Positions 5,139 through 11,704 of a DNA stretch of 12,987 nt are shown here, piece by piece. The position numbers were made by a program, and so were the translations under genes. Below the pieces are notes generated by a model. The model worked only from the letters and a program-made list of their open reading frames with translations. It was not told the origin of the DNA and made no database searches. Within the stretch, counting starts at the first letter, position 1. The number at the start of each line of letters is the position of its first letter. The stretch lies in assembly GCA_017882025.1 (NCBI GenBank), contig JADGQG010000033.1:1-12987 (forward strand), given 5' to 3'. The stretch is from Chloroflexota bacterium (GTDB lineage: Bacteria; Chloroflexota; Limnocylindria; Limnocylindrales; CSP1-4).

Positions 5139-6563
5139 TCAGTCCTTTCTTCCCCCCTTCAGCTCCGCCACGTCGAAGACTGCCGTCGCCGACGACCAGT
5201 TCGGGGAGACTTCCACCCGCGTCGCCATGACCAGCCGGGTCAACCCCGAAACCGTGAAGAGGAGCGCGAAGGCGGGGTAGCCCAGCGGCAGGATGGCGAG
5301 GAGGAGGCCGGACGAGGTCTGCCCGAGGGTCAGCCCCGCCGCGCTCCGGGCGACGAAGGCTGCCTGCGCGCCGATCAGGTCCACGCCGCCGGTGAGGCGG
5401 AGGAGGCGCTCGTTCGAGGCAAGCGAGCCCGCCGAGGCGCCGGACGACGCCATCGCCGCCACGACGCAGAGGACAAGCCAGGCGAGCGGGTTCCCGGGGA
5501 AGGCGAGCAGGCCCACGATCATCGAGCCGCCGCGCAGGACGAATGAGAGGCGCAGGGTCCGCGAGGCGGAGCCGCGATTGAGCCAGCCGCCGACGACGGT
5601 CGCGGAGACGAGCGCCGCCGCCGACGCGATCGCGGAGAGCAGGATCGCGAAGCCGGGGGGCAGTCGCAGGACGCTGATGCTGTAGATGGAGAGGTAGGGA
5701 CCCATGCCCGCCCCGAATGCCGCGATGGCGACGGCGCGGATGAACCGGTTCGTCTCCGGGCTGCGCGGCGGCGCCTCGCCGCGTGGGGCGACGCGAACGC
5801 GCCCGGGGCGGCGCAGGCGCCGGACGACCGCCAGCTCGGCGATCCCGAAGACGCCGGCGATCCCGAAGATGATCGCGTAGACGAGAAGGCCGATCGCGCT
5901 CAACCCCGCCTGGACGACGAGCGCGACCGGCAGGAGGAGGACCGCGCCGAGGCCCTGGGTGATCCCCATCACGCGCGGCGCCACGAACCGTCGCTCGCTG
6001 TCCGGGAGGATCGCGCCGTACCAGGCCATGAGATTGGCGCCGCCGATCGCGGAGGCGGCCCCGGCGAGGCTCATCACGGCCGCGATCGCGATGATCGCCA
6101 CGGCCGACGGGATGAGATGGAGCTCGTGAAGGACGACGACTCCGGCCAGCACGAAGCCGCGAGTCTCGCCGACGGCCAGGATGCCGAGCGTCACGAGGCG
6201 GAGGTTGCCCTGCGTGCGCCGGAGGAGCGACGGAACCAGCAGTTGCGCCGTGCTGAGCGCGAACGGGAGGACGCCGATGACCGTTGCCGCCGCGGCCGGC
6301 GTTCCGAGCGCCAGCAGGAGCGGGATCGTCAGGCCATCCCCGGCCAGCGCGAAGACGGCCGCCGCGGTCCCCCCGATCCCGTGGAAGATCCGATAGCGCG
6401 GCCTGCCGAACACCCGCCACTCAGCGAGGGAGGTGCGCGCACCGGCCGGAACCCCGAACCGGTTGAACGCTGGCATCGGGCGCCGCCGGATGCGTTCGCG
6501 GAGACGAAGGTTCCCGGTGCCGGGGCGAGGCAGGCGGACTCGAAGACGGTTGGCTCGGGGCAC
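5139..6563 (-). CDS. MFS-like multi-pass transporter
   Basis: A 474-aa inner-membrane protein with about 10-12 hydrophobic segments in two halves (~60-248 and ~272-450). They are separated by an arginine-rich cytoplasmic loop (VVRRLRRPGRVRVAPRGEAP, ~247-266). This is the layout of the major facilitator superfamily, although no strong signature motif lets me name a substrate. The start is ambiguous. GTG 6563 has TACCAT 6 bases upstream, matching the leaderless pattern. ATG 6476 (445 aa) would drop a 29-residue arginine-rich stretch (RLRERIRRR) and also looks reasonable. It lies downstream of the DUF4097 cluster (62-base gap holding a tandem repeat) and upstream of tryptophanase on the same strand, so export or uptake of an indole-related compound is possible but unproven. 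Confidence 0.8.
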   Translation of the reverse strand: MPRANRLRVRLPRPGTGNLRLRERIRRRPMPAFNRFGVPAGARTSLAEWRVFGRPRYRIFHGIGGTAAAVFALAGDGLTIPLLLALGTPAAAATVIGVLPFALSTAQLLVPSLLRRTQGNLRLVTLGILAVGETRGFVLAGVVVLHELHLIPSAVAIIAIAAVMSLAGAASAIGGANLMAWYGAILPDSERRFVAPRVMGITQGLGAVLLLPVALVVQAGLSAIGLLVYAIIFGIAGVFGIAELAVVRRLRRPGRVRVAPRGEAPPRSPETNRFIRAVAIAAFGAGMGPYLSIYSISVLRLPPGFAILLSAIASAAALVSATVVGGWLNRGSASRTLRLSFVLRGGSMIVGLLAFPGNPLAWLVLCVVAAMASSGASAGSLASNERLLRLTGGVDLIGAQAAFVARSAAGLTLGQTSSGLLLAILPLGYPAFALLFTVSGLTRLVMATRVEVSPNWSSATAVFDVAELKGGRKD

Positions 6564-6569
6564 GGGCCA

Positions 6570-6575
6570 ATGGTA
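6570..6575 (-). promoter_or_regulatory. Probable -10 box (TACCAT) of the transporter gene
   Basis: TACCAT on the minus strand lies 6 bases before GTG 6563. This supports that start over ATG 6476 and suggests the transporter has its own promoter apart from the upstream operon. Confidence 0.4.
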
Positions 6576-6582
6576 GACCGGC

Positions 6583-6620
6583 CGCGACCGGGTCCCGACC
6601 GCGCGACCGGGTCCCGACCG
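6583..6620. repeat. Perfect 19-bp tandem duplication over the transporter's -35 region
   Basis: The 19-base unit CGCGACCGGGTCCCGACCG occurs twice without a mismatch, at 6583-6601 and 6602-6620. Each copy contains the odd-centred dyad CGGG-T-CCCG. The pair fills the space between the upstream gene's stop (6626) and the transporter's -10 box, covering the expected -35 position. It could be a paired operator or a recent slippage duplication. Confidence 0.6.
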
Positions 6621-6625
6621 CGAAG

Positions 6626-7036
6626 TCAGTCGATGGTGATCGTGAGGCCGCTGTCGTCTTCGTCCCGGATGTCGATGATCGGGCCGCGGAGGCCCGTCCG
6701 GAGAGCCTCGCGCACGCGGTCCGCGTAGCCGGCAGGGATTCCGGGCAGCGAGCCGGCCAGGCCCGCCAGGACGCCCGGCACCTGGAGGTCCACCACGACG
6801 CGCCCGTTCTCGCGGACCTGGACGCGGATCCGCGTCGGCGCGCCGGCTCCGGTCGGACCGGAGGTGCCGGCGTTCGCCGTGCCGGCGCGAGAGCCGGGAG
6901 TCGCGGGCCGGCCGCCGGCCAGCGGCCGGGACGCGCGTTCGCGGGCATCGAGGGCGTCGAGGATCGGGGCCGCCTCGGCAGGGGTGAGACGGCCATCGGC
7001 GACGAGTCGGAGGACGTCCTCCACGGGGTCAGCCAC
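6626..7036 (-). CDS. SHOCT-like-domain protein of the DUF4097 operon (YvlB N-terminal-like)
   Basis: A 136-aa protein read from GTG 7036, which overlaps the preceding gene's TGA by 8 bases and has a GAGGG ribosome-binding site ~8 bases upstream. Residues 4-30 (PVEDVLRLVADGRLTPAEAA onward) form the short two-helix module seen at the start of B. subtilis YvlB-type proteins. Residues ~35-67 are a Gly/Ala/Thr/Pro linker. The C-terminal part (IRVQVRENGRVVVDLQVPGV, then a helix, then GPIIDIRDEDDSGLTITID) matches the C-terminal region common in proteins encoded beside DUF4097 genes. No signal peptide or membrane segment is seen. The frame is open upstream to 7090 but that part lies inside the DUF4097 gene. 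The biochemical role is unknown; a regulatory or scaffolding role is inferred from position. Confidence 0.8.
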   Translation of the reverse strand: MADPVEDVLRLVADGRLTPAEAAPILDALDARERASRPLAGGRPATPGSRAGTANAGTSGPTGAGAPTRIRVQVRENGRVVVDLQVPGVLAGLAGSLPGIPAGYADRVREALRTGLRGPIIDIRDEDDSGLTITID

Positions 7037-8090
7037 CGACGCGACCCTCGCCACCCAGCCGGCGCTCCGCTTCCGCGACGTCGATCTCACCGCGGGCGAG
7101 TGCCTCGAGGGTGGCCAGCGTGTCGGCCGGTTCGAGGGTCATCCGGCCAGCATCGTCGACGCCCGCGCCGCCGACCGGCGGAACCGCGGCGACCGACGCG
7201 ACTGGGGGGAGCGGCAGAACTGCGGCGAGCTCCTGTGCGCCCTGTGCCGGCCGGCCCGGGACATCGACCCGCTCCGGGCGGACCCGGCCGGCGCGGACCT
7301 CGATGTCCCCGGAGAGCGTCCGGACCGCGACTCGGGCCGCGCCGTCGCCGATGACGAGCGGATCCCGCCGTCCCGTGCCCCCGCGCAGCTGGGGGTGTAC
7401 GCAGTCGACGTCGCCCGAGACGGTCCGAACGTCGATCGTGACGCCGCCGTGCACTGCAAGCTCCACGTCGCCGGACGTGGTGGTCACGACGTGGTCGCCG
7501 CCCGGCGCGAAGGTGCTGGCGACCTCCACGTCACCGCTCACGGTCGTGATGCTGGTCCGCTCCGTCCGCGGCGCATCGATCTCCACGTCACCGCTGATCG
7601 TCCGGACGGTCGCCGCGATCGGGGCCGCGGCCACGGCCCGGATGTTCCCGGACGCGGCCTCCATGCGGAGATCCCCGCCGCCGCCGCGGATTGAGACGTC
7701 GCCGCTGACCGTCCTGACGGCGACGGAGCCGGTCACGTCCCGCACGCTCACGTCGCCGGAGCGCGCGCTGATCTCGAGCCGCGCGTCGCGCGGGACTTCC
7801 AGCTCCACCGTGCCGCCGCCGACCTCGAGCCCGAAGACGCCACGGCTGCCGAACCGGAAGCCGAAGACGCGCCCGCGAATCGGCTGCCCGAGGCGGATGG
7901 CGTAGCGACCGGGCTGGGCCATGACCTCGACGGCCGGATGGTCCGTGGCGGGAGCCACGAGGCGAACGGTCGTGCCATCCACGCCGCGCACTCGGACGTC
8001 GTCCGCCTCGACGGCGACCACGACGGACCCGCCAGGCCCGATGTCGTGCTCGCGGACAACGGATCCCGCGGCAGCCTGTCCCTCATGCAT
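7029..8090 (-). CDS. DUF4097 beta-strand-repeat (putative adhesin-like) protein
   Basis: A 353-aa protein built around a beta-solenoid. Eight SGD/SGN turns occur at ~111, 129, 147, 166, 185, 206, 225 and 260, spaced 18-21 residues apart except the last. Typical units read VRTVSGDVSIR and VRTISGDVEID. An N-terminal beta region (GSVVVAVEADDVRVRGVDGT) precedes them. A Pro/Ala/Val linker (~280-315) leads to a C-terminal helical module LATLEALARGEIDVAEAERRL (~325-345). No signal peptide or membrane segment is visible, so the family label 'putative adhesin' should not be taken as proof of surface location. It starts at ATG 8090, three bases after the DUF2089 gene's stop, and overlaps the next gene by 8 bases, so the three are surely cotranslated. 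Confidence 0.9.
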   Translation of the reverse strand: MHEGQAAAGSVVREHDIGPGGSVVVAVEADDVRVRGVDGTTVRLVAPATDHPAVEVMAQPGRYAIRLGQPIRGRVFGFRFGSRGVFGLEVGGGTVELEVPRDARLEISARSGDVSVRDVTGSVAVRTVSGDVSIRGGGGDLRMEAASGNIRAVAAAPIAATVRTISGDVEIDAPRTERTSITTVSGDVEVASTFAPGGDHVVTTTSGDVELAVHGGVTIDVRTVSGDVDCVHPQLRGGTGRRDPLVIGDGAARVAVRTLSGDIEVRAGRVRPERVDVPGRPAQGAQELAAVLPLPPVASVAAVPPVGGAGVDDAGRMTLEPADTLATLEALARGEIDVAEAERRLGGEGRVGG

Positions 8091-8093
8091 CGG

Positions 8094-8540
8094 TCAGCCT
8101 CCCAGGGCCCGCAGCTCGGCTGCCGCCGAGGCCGCGTCGATCTCGCGGCGCGCGAGCCGCTCCAGGATCTCGCGCCGCGCGGCGGCCATGTCCAGGGCGT
8201 CCGCGGCGGCGTCGACGGCACCCGCTGCGTCGCCGGGGGTGGGCTCTCCCGAGTCGTCCTCGACAGCGGCCTCGTCGGCCAGCCCGAGCGCGCGCAGAAG
8301 TGCGTCGACGCGGGCACGCACGGTCGGGTAGGAGATGCCGAGCTCACGCTCCATCTCCTTCAGGTTGCCCTTCGAGCGTAGGAAGCTCTCAAGCAGGGCG
8401 AACTGCTCGCGCGAGAGGCGCGCGAAGCGTCCGACGTTGAAATCTCCCTCGAGCGTCGTGGCGCACGATCGGCAGTGGAGCCGGGTGACCGCGAGCTCCC
8501 CGCCACAGATGGGACAGGTCGCGATCGCGTCGTGGGGCAT
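8094..8540 (-). CDS. DUF2089 zinc-ribbon / helix-turn-helix regulator
   Basis: A 148-aa protein with an N-terminal zinc ribbon (CPICGG and CRSC; Cys9, 12, 23, 26) and then a helix-turn-helix at ~46-85 (ALLESFLRSKGNLKEMEREL, then GISYPTVRARVDALLRALG). This is the DUF2089 architecture, probably a DNA-binding transcription regulator. A disordered acidic linker (~90-118) leads to a C-terminal helical module ILERLARREIDAASAAAEL (125-143). That module is closely like the one ending the DUF4097 protein, suggesting the two interact or respond to one partner. ATG 8540 has AAGGAG at 8549-8554, 8 bases upstream. The ATG overlaps the TGA of a preceding 47-aa gene. It likely controls its own operon, by inference. 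Confidence 0.9.
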   Translation of the reverse strand: MPHDAIATCPICGGELAVTRLHCRSCATTLEGDFNVGRFARLSREQFALLESFLRSKGNLKEMERELGISYPTVRARVDALLRALGLADEAAVEDDSGEPTPGDAAGAVDAAADALDMAAARREILERLARREIDAASAAAELRALGG

Positions 8541-8683
8541 CAGGGGCGCTCCTTCCGCGTGCGCTTCTCAGGCTGGACGCAGCCGTCACGGCGGCGTCGC
8601 TCGGCGGCGGCGGTCCGGGCCGTCAGCTCCCGGCGGATCTCGTTCGAGCCCAGCCGAGGGAAGAGGATCCGGTACTCGTACAT
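8540..8683 (-). CDS. 47-aa basic small protein, first gene of the DUF2089 operon
   Basis: A short gene from ATG 8683 to TGA 8540-8542. It has the strongest ribosome-binding site in the window, GGGGAGG at 8690-8696, 6 bases before the ATG. Its TGA overlaps the DUF2089 ATG by one base (TGATG), so the two are translationally coupled. The product begins MYEYRILFPRLGSNEIRREL and ends in a highly basic tail (AERRRRDGC, then EKRTRKERP). The N-terminal half could form a strand and a helix; there is a single Cys. No family is recognised. The basic tail would suit nucleic-acid, ribosome or acidic-partner binding, but that is a guess. The strong start signals and coupling make it likely to be translated, although it could be a leader peptide rather than a stable protein. 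Confidence 0.7.
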   Translation of the reverse strand: MYEYRILFPRLGSNEIRRELTARTAAAERRRRDGCVQPEKRTRKERP

Positions 8684-8724
8684 CGTGTGCCTCCCCGTTC
8701 GTTACAATGCCGTTCTTCGGCCGT

Positions 8725-8754
8725 ATATTGCGCCCGATCTTTCTACTCTGTCAA
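8725..8754 (-). promoter_or_regulatory. Promoter of the small protein-DUF2089-DUF4097 operon
   Basis: A perfect -35 TTGACA on the minus strand (8749-8754), an 18-base spacer and a weak -10 CAATAT (8725-8730). This would give a leader of about 35 bases carrying the GGGGAGG ribosome-binding site. A TGTAAC box (8701-8706) is another possible -10. The surrounding stretch, roughly 8697-8785, is strikingly AT-rich compared with the rest of the window. The whole divergent gap 8684-8864 holds no further gene that I can see. Confidence 0.55.
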
Positions 8755-8852
8755 GTGGCGTTTCTATTTGGTAATGTCTGGCCTCCAATGGACGCCGCAG
8801 CCCGGCCCCGAGTTCCGTTGATACGCGGCGTGCCGGCGCGCCCCGCGGACGC

Positions 8853-8858
8853 TACGAT
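8853..8858 (+). promoter_or_regulatory. Probable -10 box (TACGAT) of the DUF255 gene
   Basis: TACGAT ends 6 bases before ATG 8865 and no Shine-Dalgarno is present, implying a leaderless transcript. No convincing -35 hexamer is seen at normal spacing. Confidence 0.45.
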
Positions 8859-8864
8859 CCGGCC

Positions 8865-10946
8865 ATGCTCACGAACCGGCTCGCCGGAGAGACGAGCCCG
8901 TATCTGCTCCAGCACGCGCACAACCCCGTGGACTGGCATCCGTGGGGCGCGGAAGCGCTGGAGCGGGCGCGCGTCGAGGACCGCCCGATCTTCCTCTCCA
9001 TCGGCTACGCGGCCTGCCATTGGTGCCATGTCATGGAGCGCGAGTCGTTCGAGGATCCGGGGACGGCGGCGTACCTCAACGCCAACTTCGTGAGCATCAA
9101 GGTGGACCGCGAGGAGCGACCGGACCTGGACGCGATCTACATGCAGGCCGTGCAGGCCCTGACCGGGTCCGGTGGGTGGCCCATGAGCGTCTTCCTGACG
9201 CCCGATGGCCGGCCCTTTTATGGCGGCACGTATTTCCCGAACACGAGGCGCCATGGCCTTCCATCGTTCCGCGACGTCCTGGAGGGGGTGGCCGGCGGTT
9301 GGCGCGAGCGACGCGACGATGTCGAGCGAGCCGGAAACGGGTTGGCCTCGCGGCTCGGGCCGACGGTCCGTCTCGGCGACAGCCCCGCACCGGCGGATGC
9401 CGCGGTCCTGGATGCCGCGGTCTCTGCCCTGGAGGCGGGGTTCGATGCGGCGAACGGCGGCTGGGGGACGCCGATGAAGTTCCCGCAGCCGATGGCGCTC
9501 GAATTCCTGCTCCGGCGCGGGGCCGCCGGCGACGACCGGGCGCTCCCGCTCGCTCGCCCGACGCTGGACCGGATGGCGGCCGGCGGGATCCACGACCAGC
9601 TGGGCGGAGGGTTCAGCCGCTACACCACGGAGCCCACCTGGCTGGTTCCCCATTTCGAGAAGATGCTCTCCGACAACGCTCAGCTCGCGCGCGTCTACCT
9701 CCACGCGTGGCAGCTGACCCGCGAGCCGGGGTACCTGGACGTCGCCCGCTCCACGCTCGACTTCGTGGCGCGCGAGATGACTCTGCCCGATGGCGTCTTC
9801 GCCGCGAGCCTGGACGCGGACACGGACGGCGAGGAAGGCGCGACCTACACGTGGACCGCGACCGAGGTTCGCGAGTCGCTCGTCGCGGCCGGGCGTGGCG
9901 ACGATGTCGAGCTCTTCGCAGCCGCGTATGACGTGACCGGAAGCGGCAACTGGGACGGGCGCACGATCCTCCGGCGAGTCGCCACGGACGCGGGGCTGGC
10001 CGCGCGGACCGGGCTGCCGGAGGCCGAGGTGCGGGCCCGGCTGGCCGAGGCGCGCACGGTGCTCCTGGTGGTGCGGGACGGACGGCCGCAACCGGCGCGG
10101 GACGACAAGGCGCTCGCCTGCTGGAACGGGCTGATGCTGGCGGCCTTCGCCGATGCGGCGGCAGTGCTCGCGCGCGAGGCGGACCCGACGGTCGCGGCCG
10201 CGGGACGCCGGTATCGCGAGATCGCGGAGCGGGCCGGGGAGCAGCTGCTCGCCGTGCTGCTCGACGAGCACGGACGGCTGCGGCGATCCTGGAAGGACGG
10301 GCAGGCACGCCATGCCGGCACCCTGGAGGACCATGCTTGCCTGGCCGACGGCCTCCTCGCGCTCCACGAAGCGACGGCGAACGAGCGCTGGTTCACCGCG
10401 GCCCGCGACCTGGCGGAGACGATCATTGCGCGCTTCGGGGACCCGGAAGGCGGCTTCTTCGACACGGCCGATGACGCGGAGACGCTCGTCGCGCGGCCCC
10501 GCACCGTGGAGGACAACGCGCTGCCGTCCGGCAACGCGATGGCCGTCCTCGTGCTCCTGCGACTCGCGGCGCTCACCGGCGAGGGGCGCTACGCGGACGC
10601 GGCCGAGGGCGCCCTGGGACTCGTGGGGACGGCGCCCGCACGGTACCCGACGGCGTTCGCCCAGTGGCTCGTGGCGCTCGACTGGCGGGTCGGGCCGGTC
10701 GACGAGATCGCGCTCGTCGGCGCGCCGGACGACCCACGGCTCGGGCGTCTCCTCGACGTCGCGCGCGCGGGCTTCCGGCCGCGCCAGGTGGTGGTGGTCG
10801 CCCCGGACCCTGCGGCGAGCGCGGTGCCGCTCCTGCAGGCGCGCTTCGCGCTCCGCGGCCTCCCCACCGCGTTCGTCTGCCGCGGATTCGCGTGCCGCCA
10901 GCCGGTCACGGAGCCCGAGGCGCTGGCCGCGCTCCTGGCCGGCTGA
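8865..10946 (+). CDS. DUF255 thioredoxin-domain protein (YyaL/SPATA20 family)
   Basis: A 693-aa protein of normal family length. The N-terminus has the family hallmark NRLAGETSPYLLQHAHNPVDW, then a thioredoxin-like domain (to ~150) with the CHWCHVM active site (Cys51, Cys54), DREERPDLD, GGWPMSVFLTPDG and FYGGTYFP. The rest is an (alpha/alpha) barrel resembling sugar-processing enzymes. It includes GGWGTPMKFPQP, GGIHDQLGGGFSRY, PHFEKML, DADTDGEEGATYTWT, KALACWNGLML and DDAETLVARPRTVEDNALPSGN. It ends with the usual Cys-bearing CRGFACRQPVTEPEAL. Family members exist in bacteria and animals, but their reaction is not established; a redox or carbohydrate-related role is suggested by fold only. 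No signal peptide is seen. It stands alone, divergent from the DUF2089 operon and convergent with the DUF4440 gene. Confidence 0.95.
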   Translation: MLTNRLAGETSPYLLQHAHNPVDWHPWGAEALERARVEDRPIFLSIGYAACHWCHVMERESFEDPGTAAYLNANFVSIKVDREERPDLDAIYMQAVQALTGSGGWPMSVFLTPDGRPFYGGTYFPNTRRHGLPSFRDVLEGVAGGWRERRDDVERAGNGLASRLGPTVRLGDSPAPADAAVLDAAVSALEAGFDAANGGWGTPMKFPQPMALEFLLRRGAAGDDRALPLARPTLDRMAAGGIHDQLGGGFSRYTTEPTWLVPHFEKMLSDNAQLARVYLHAWQLTREPGYLDVARSTLDFVAREMTLPDGVFAASLDADTDGEEGATYTWTATEVRESLVAAGRGDDVELFAAAYDVTGSGNWDGRTILRRVATDAGLAARTGLPEAEVRARLAEARTVLLVVRDGRPQPARDDKALACWNGLMLAAFADAAAVLAREADPTVAAAGRRYREIAERAGEQLLAVLLDEHGRLRRSWKDGQARHAGTLEDHACLADGLLALHEATANERWFTAARDLAETIIARFGDPEGGFFDTADDAETLVARPRTVEDNALPSGNAMAVLVLLRLAALTGEGRYADAAEGALGLVGTAPARYPTAFAQWLVALDWRVGPVDEIALVGAPDDPRLGRLLDVARAGFRPRQVVVVAPDPAASAVPLLQARFALRGLPTAFVCRGFACRQPVTEPEALAALLAG

Positions 10947-10954
10947 CTCGCCGG
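10939..10954. terminator. Hairpin at the convergent DUF255/DUF4440 junction
   Basis: CCGGC (10939-10943) and GCCGG (10950-10954) form a perfect 5-bp stem with a 6-base loop spanning the DUF255 stop codon. Only 9 bases separate the two convergent genes. There is no T-run, so a role in bidirectional termination is tentative. Confidence 0.3.
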
Positions 10955-10955
10955 G

Positions 10956-11336
10956 TCACGTCCCTCCCGGCTCACCGGCGACGGCGGGCGTGCCCTGGTG
11001 GAAGCGGATGAGCCAACGGCCGTCGCGCCGGACCCACACGGACGAGCGCCATGCGTGCCGCGCCGGGACCCCGGGAGCGCGCGCGATGCTCCGGTAGGTG
11101 ACGAGGACGACGTGCCCGGTGAGCGGGGCGGCGGTGAACGCCTCGATCGTCACGTCTGCCGGAGGCGCCTCGGCAAGCAGGGCGACGATCGCCGGCCGAT
11201 CCCAACGCCGGCCGCTCGACCCGAACTCCTCGAACTCGTCGTCGATCAGGCTGGCGAGGCCGCCGGGGATCGCCGTGCCATCGCGCCGCGCGAGCGACAG
11301 CTCGAGGACGAAGAGCCGGTCCGCGAGCGCGGTCAG
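10956..11336 (-). CDS. DUF4440 / NTF2-like (SnoaL-type) protein with apparent CTG start
   Basis: A 126-aa protein of the NTF2-like fold. The diagnostic segments are DDEFEEFGSSGRRWDRPAIV (~33-52), IEAFTAAPLTGHVVLVTYRS (~64-83) and the C-terminal SSVWVRRDGRWLIRFHQGTP (~98-117). Such proteins bind small ligands or act as simple isomerases; no substrate can be named. In this frame no ATG, GTG or TTG exists between an upstream TGA and GTG 11153, yet the conserved N-terminal half lies upstream of that GTG. The only sensible start is CTG 11336, which overlaps the tatA stop as CTGA (11333-11336) and has GGAG (11347-11350) 10 bases upstream. Starting at 11153 would leave a 65-aa fragment lacking half the fold. 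Coupling to the TatA-like gene is likely. Confidence 0.8.
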   Translation of the reverse strand: MTALADRLFVLELSLARRDGTAIPGGLASLIDDEFEEFGSSGRRWDRPAIVALLAEAPPADVTIEAFTAAPLTGHVVLVTYRSIARAPGVPARHAWRSSVWVRRDGRWLIRFHQGTPAVAGEPGGT

Positions 11337-11524
11337 GGCTTCGGGGCTCCGTTCGTTCCGTCGGTTTCGTCCGCGTCGCGTCGGAGCTGGTCAGCCTCCT
11401 TGCGCGCGGCCTTCACGCCCCGTCCCAGTGCCTCGCCCCACTTCGGGAGCATCTTGGGTCCGCGCCAGACAAGCACGACCGCGAGGACAATGATGAGGAC
11501 GACCACGGTGTCCAGGCCGAACAT
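11333..11524 (-). CDS. tatA: TatA/TatE-like twin-arginine translocase subunit
   Basis: A 63-aa protein: a short N-terminus (MFGLDT), one transmembrane helix (VVVLIIVLAVVLVW, 7-20), then RGPKMLPKWGEALGRGVKAA as the hinge and amphipathic helix, and a charged tail. TatA forms the pore component that moves folded proteins with twin-arginine signals across the membrane. The GPKMLP-x-GEALGRG pattern matches the family's GPKKLPELGRxLG. A TatB-like role is possible but the short tail favours TatA. ATG 11524 has TACGAT 6 bases upstream, with no Shine-Dalgarno. No tatC is present in the window. The stop overlaps the start of the DUF4440 gene, and the ClpP-like gene is divergent. Confidence 0.87.
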   Translation of the reverse strand: MFGLDTVVVLIIVLAVVLVWRGPKMLPKWGEALGRGVKAARKEADQLRRDADETDGTNGAPKP

Positions 11525-11530
11525 GCGCGC

Positions 11531-11536
11531 ATCGTA
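11531..11536 (-). promoter_or_regulatory. Probable -10 box (TACGAT) of the tatA-DUF4440 pair
   Basis: TACGAT on the minus strand ends 6 bases before ATG 11524, the same spacing as for the DUF255 gene. There is no Shine-Dalgarno sequence. Confidence 0.45.
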
Positions 11537-11574
11537 GCCGAGGCACCCAGCCTGCGTCAGCCGTCTGCTCCGGT

Positions 11575-11621
11575 GCCGCGAGGCCCGAGCGCCGCGAGGC
11601 CCGCGCCGGCGACCGCCGGCG
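11575..11621. repeat. Short direct and palindromic repeats in the tatA/clpP divergent gap
   Basis: The 180-base gap 11525-11704 contains GCCGCGAGGCCCG twice (11575-11587 and 11591-11603, offset 16). It also contains the palindrome CGCCGGCG twice (11604-11611 and 11614-11621, offset 10, one helical turn). They could be regulator sites for either gene or just GC-rich low complexity. A TACCCT at 11654-11659 could be a -10 for the ClpP-like gene with a leader of about 40 bases. Confidence 0.3.
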
Positions 11622-11704
11622 GTGAATCGGCCCCGCGCCGAGTCAACCAGGCGTACCCTCGCCGTGCCGGCCAGGGCCGTGGCCGCGGCGGAAGCGAGGA
11701 CGAC

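Noticed and set aside
5044..6420. Minus-strand 458-codon frame inside the transporter gene
   Set aside because: Arg/Pro-rich frame shifted relative to the transporter, which has clear membrane segments in the other frame.
7029..8090. SGD repeats as a CRISPR-like or tandem DNA array
   Set aside because: The repeat is at protein level (beta-solenoid turns) with diverged codons and variable spacing, inside one intact gene.
8751..10367. Long minus-strand open frame (538 codons) opposite the DUF255 gene
   Set aside because: It is an antisense shadow of a strongly conserved gene in GC-rich DNA; its translation has no domain and is rich in Arg, Gly and Pro.
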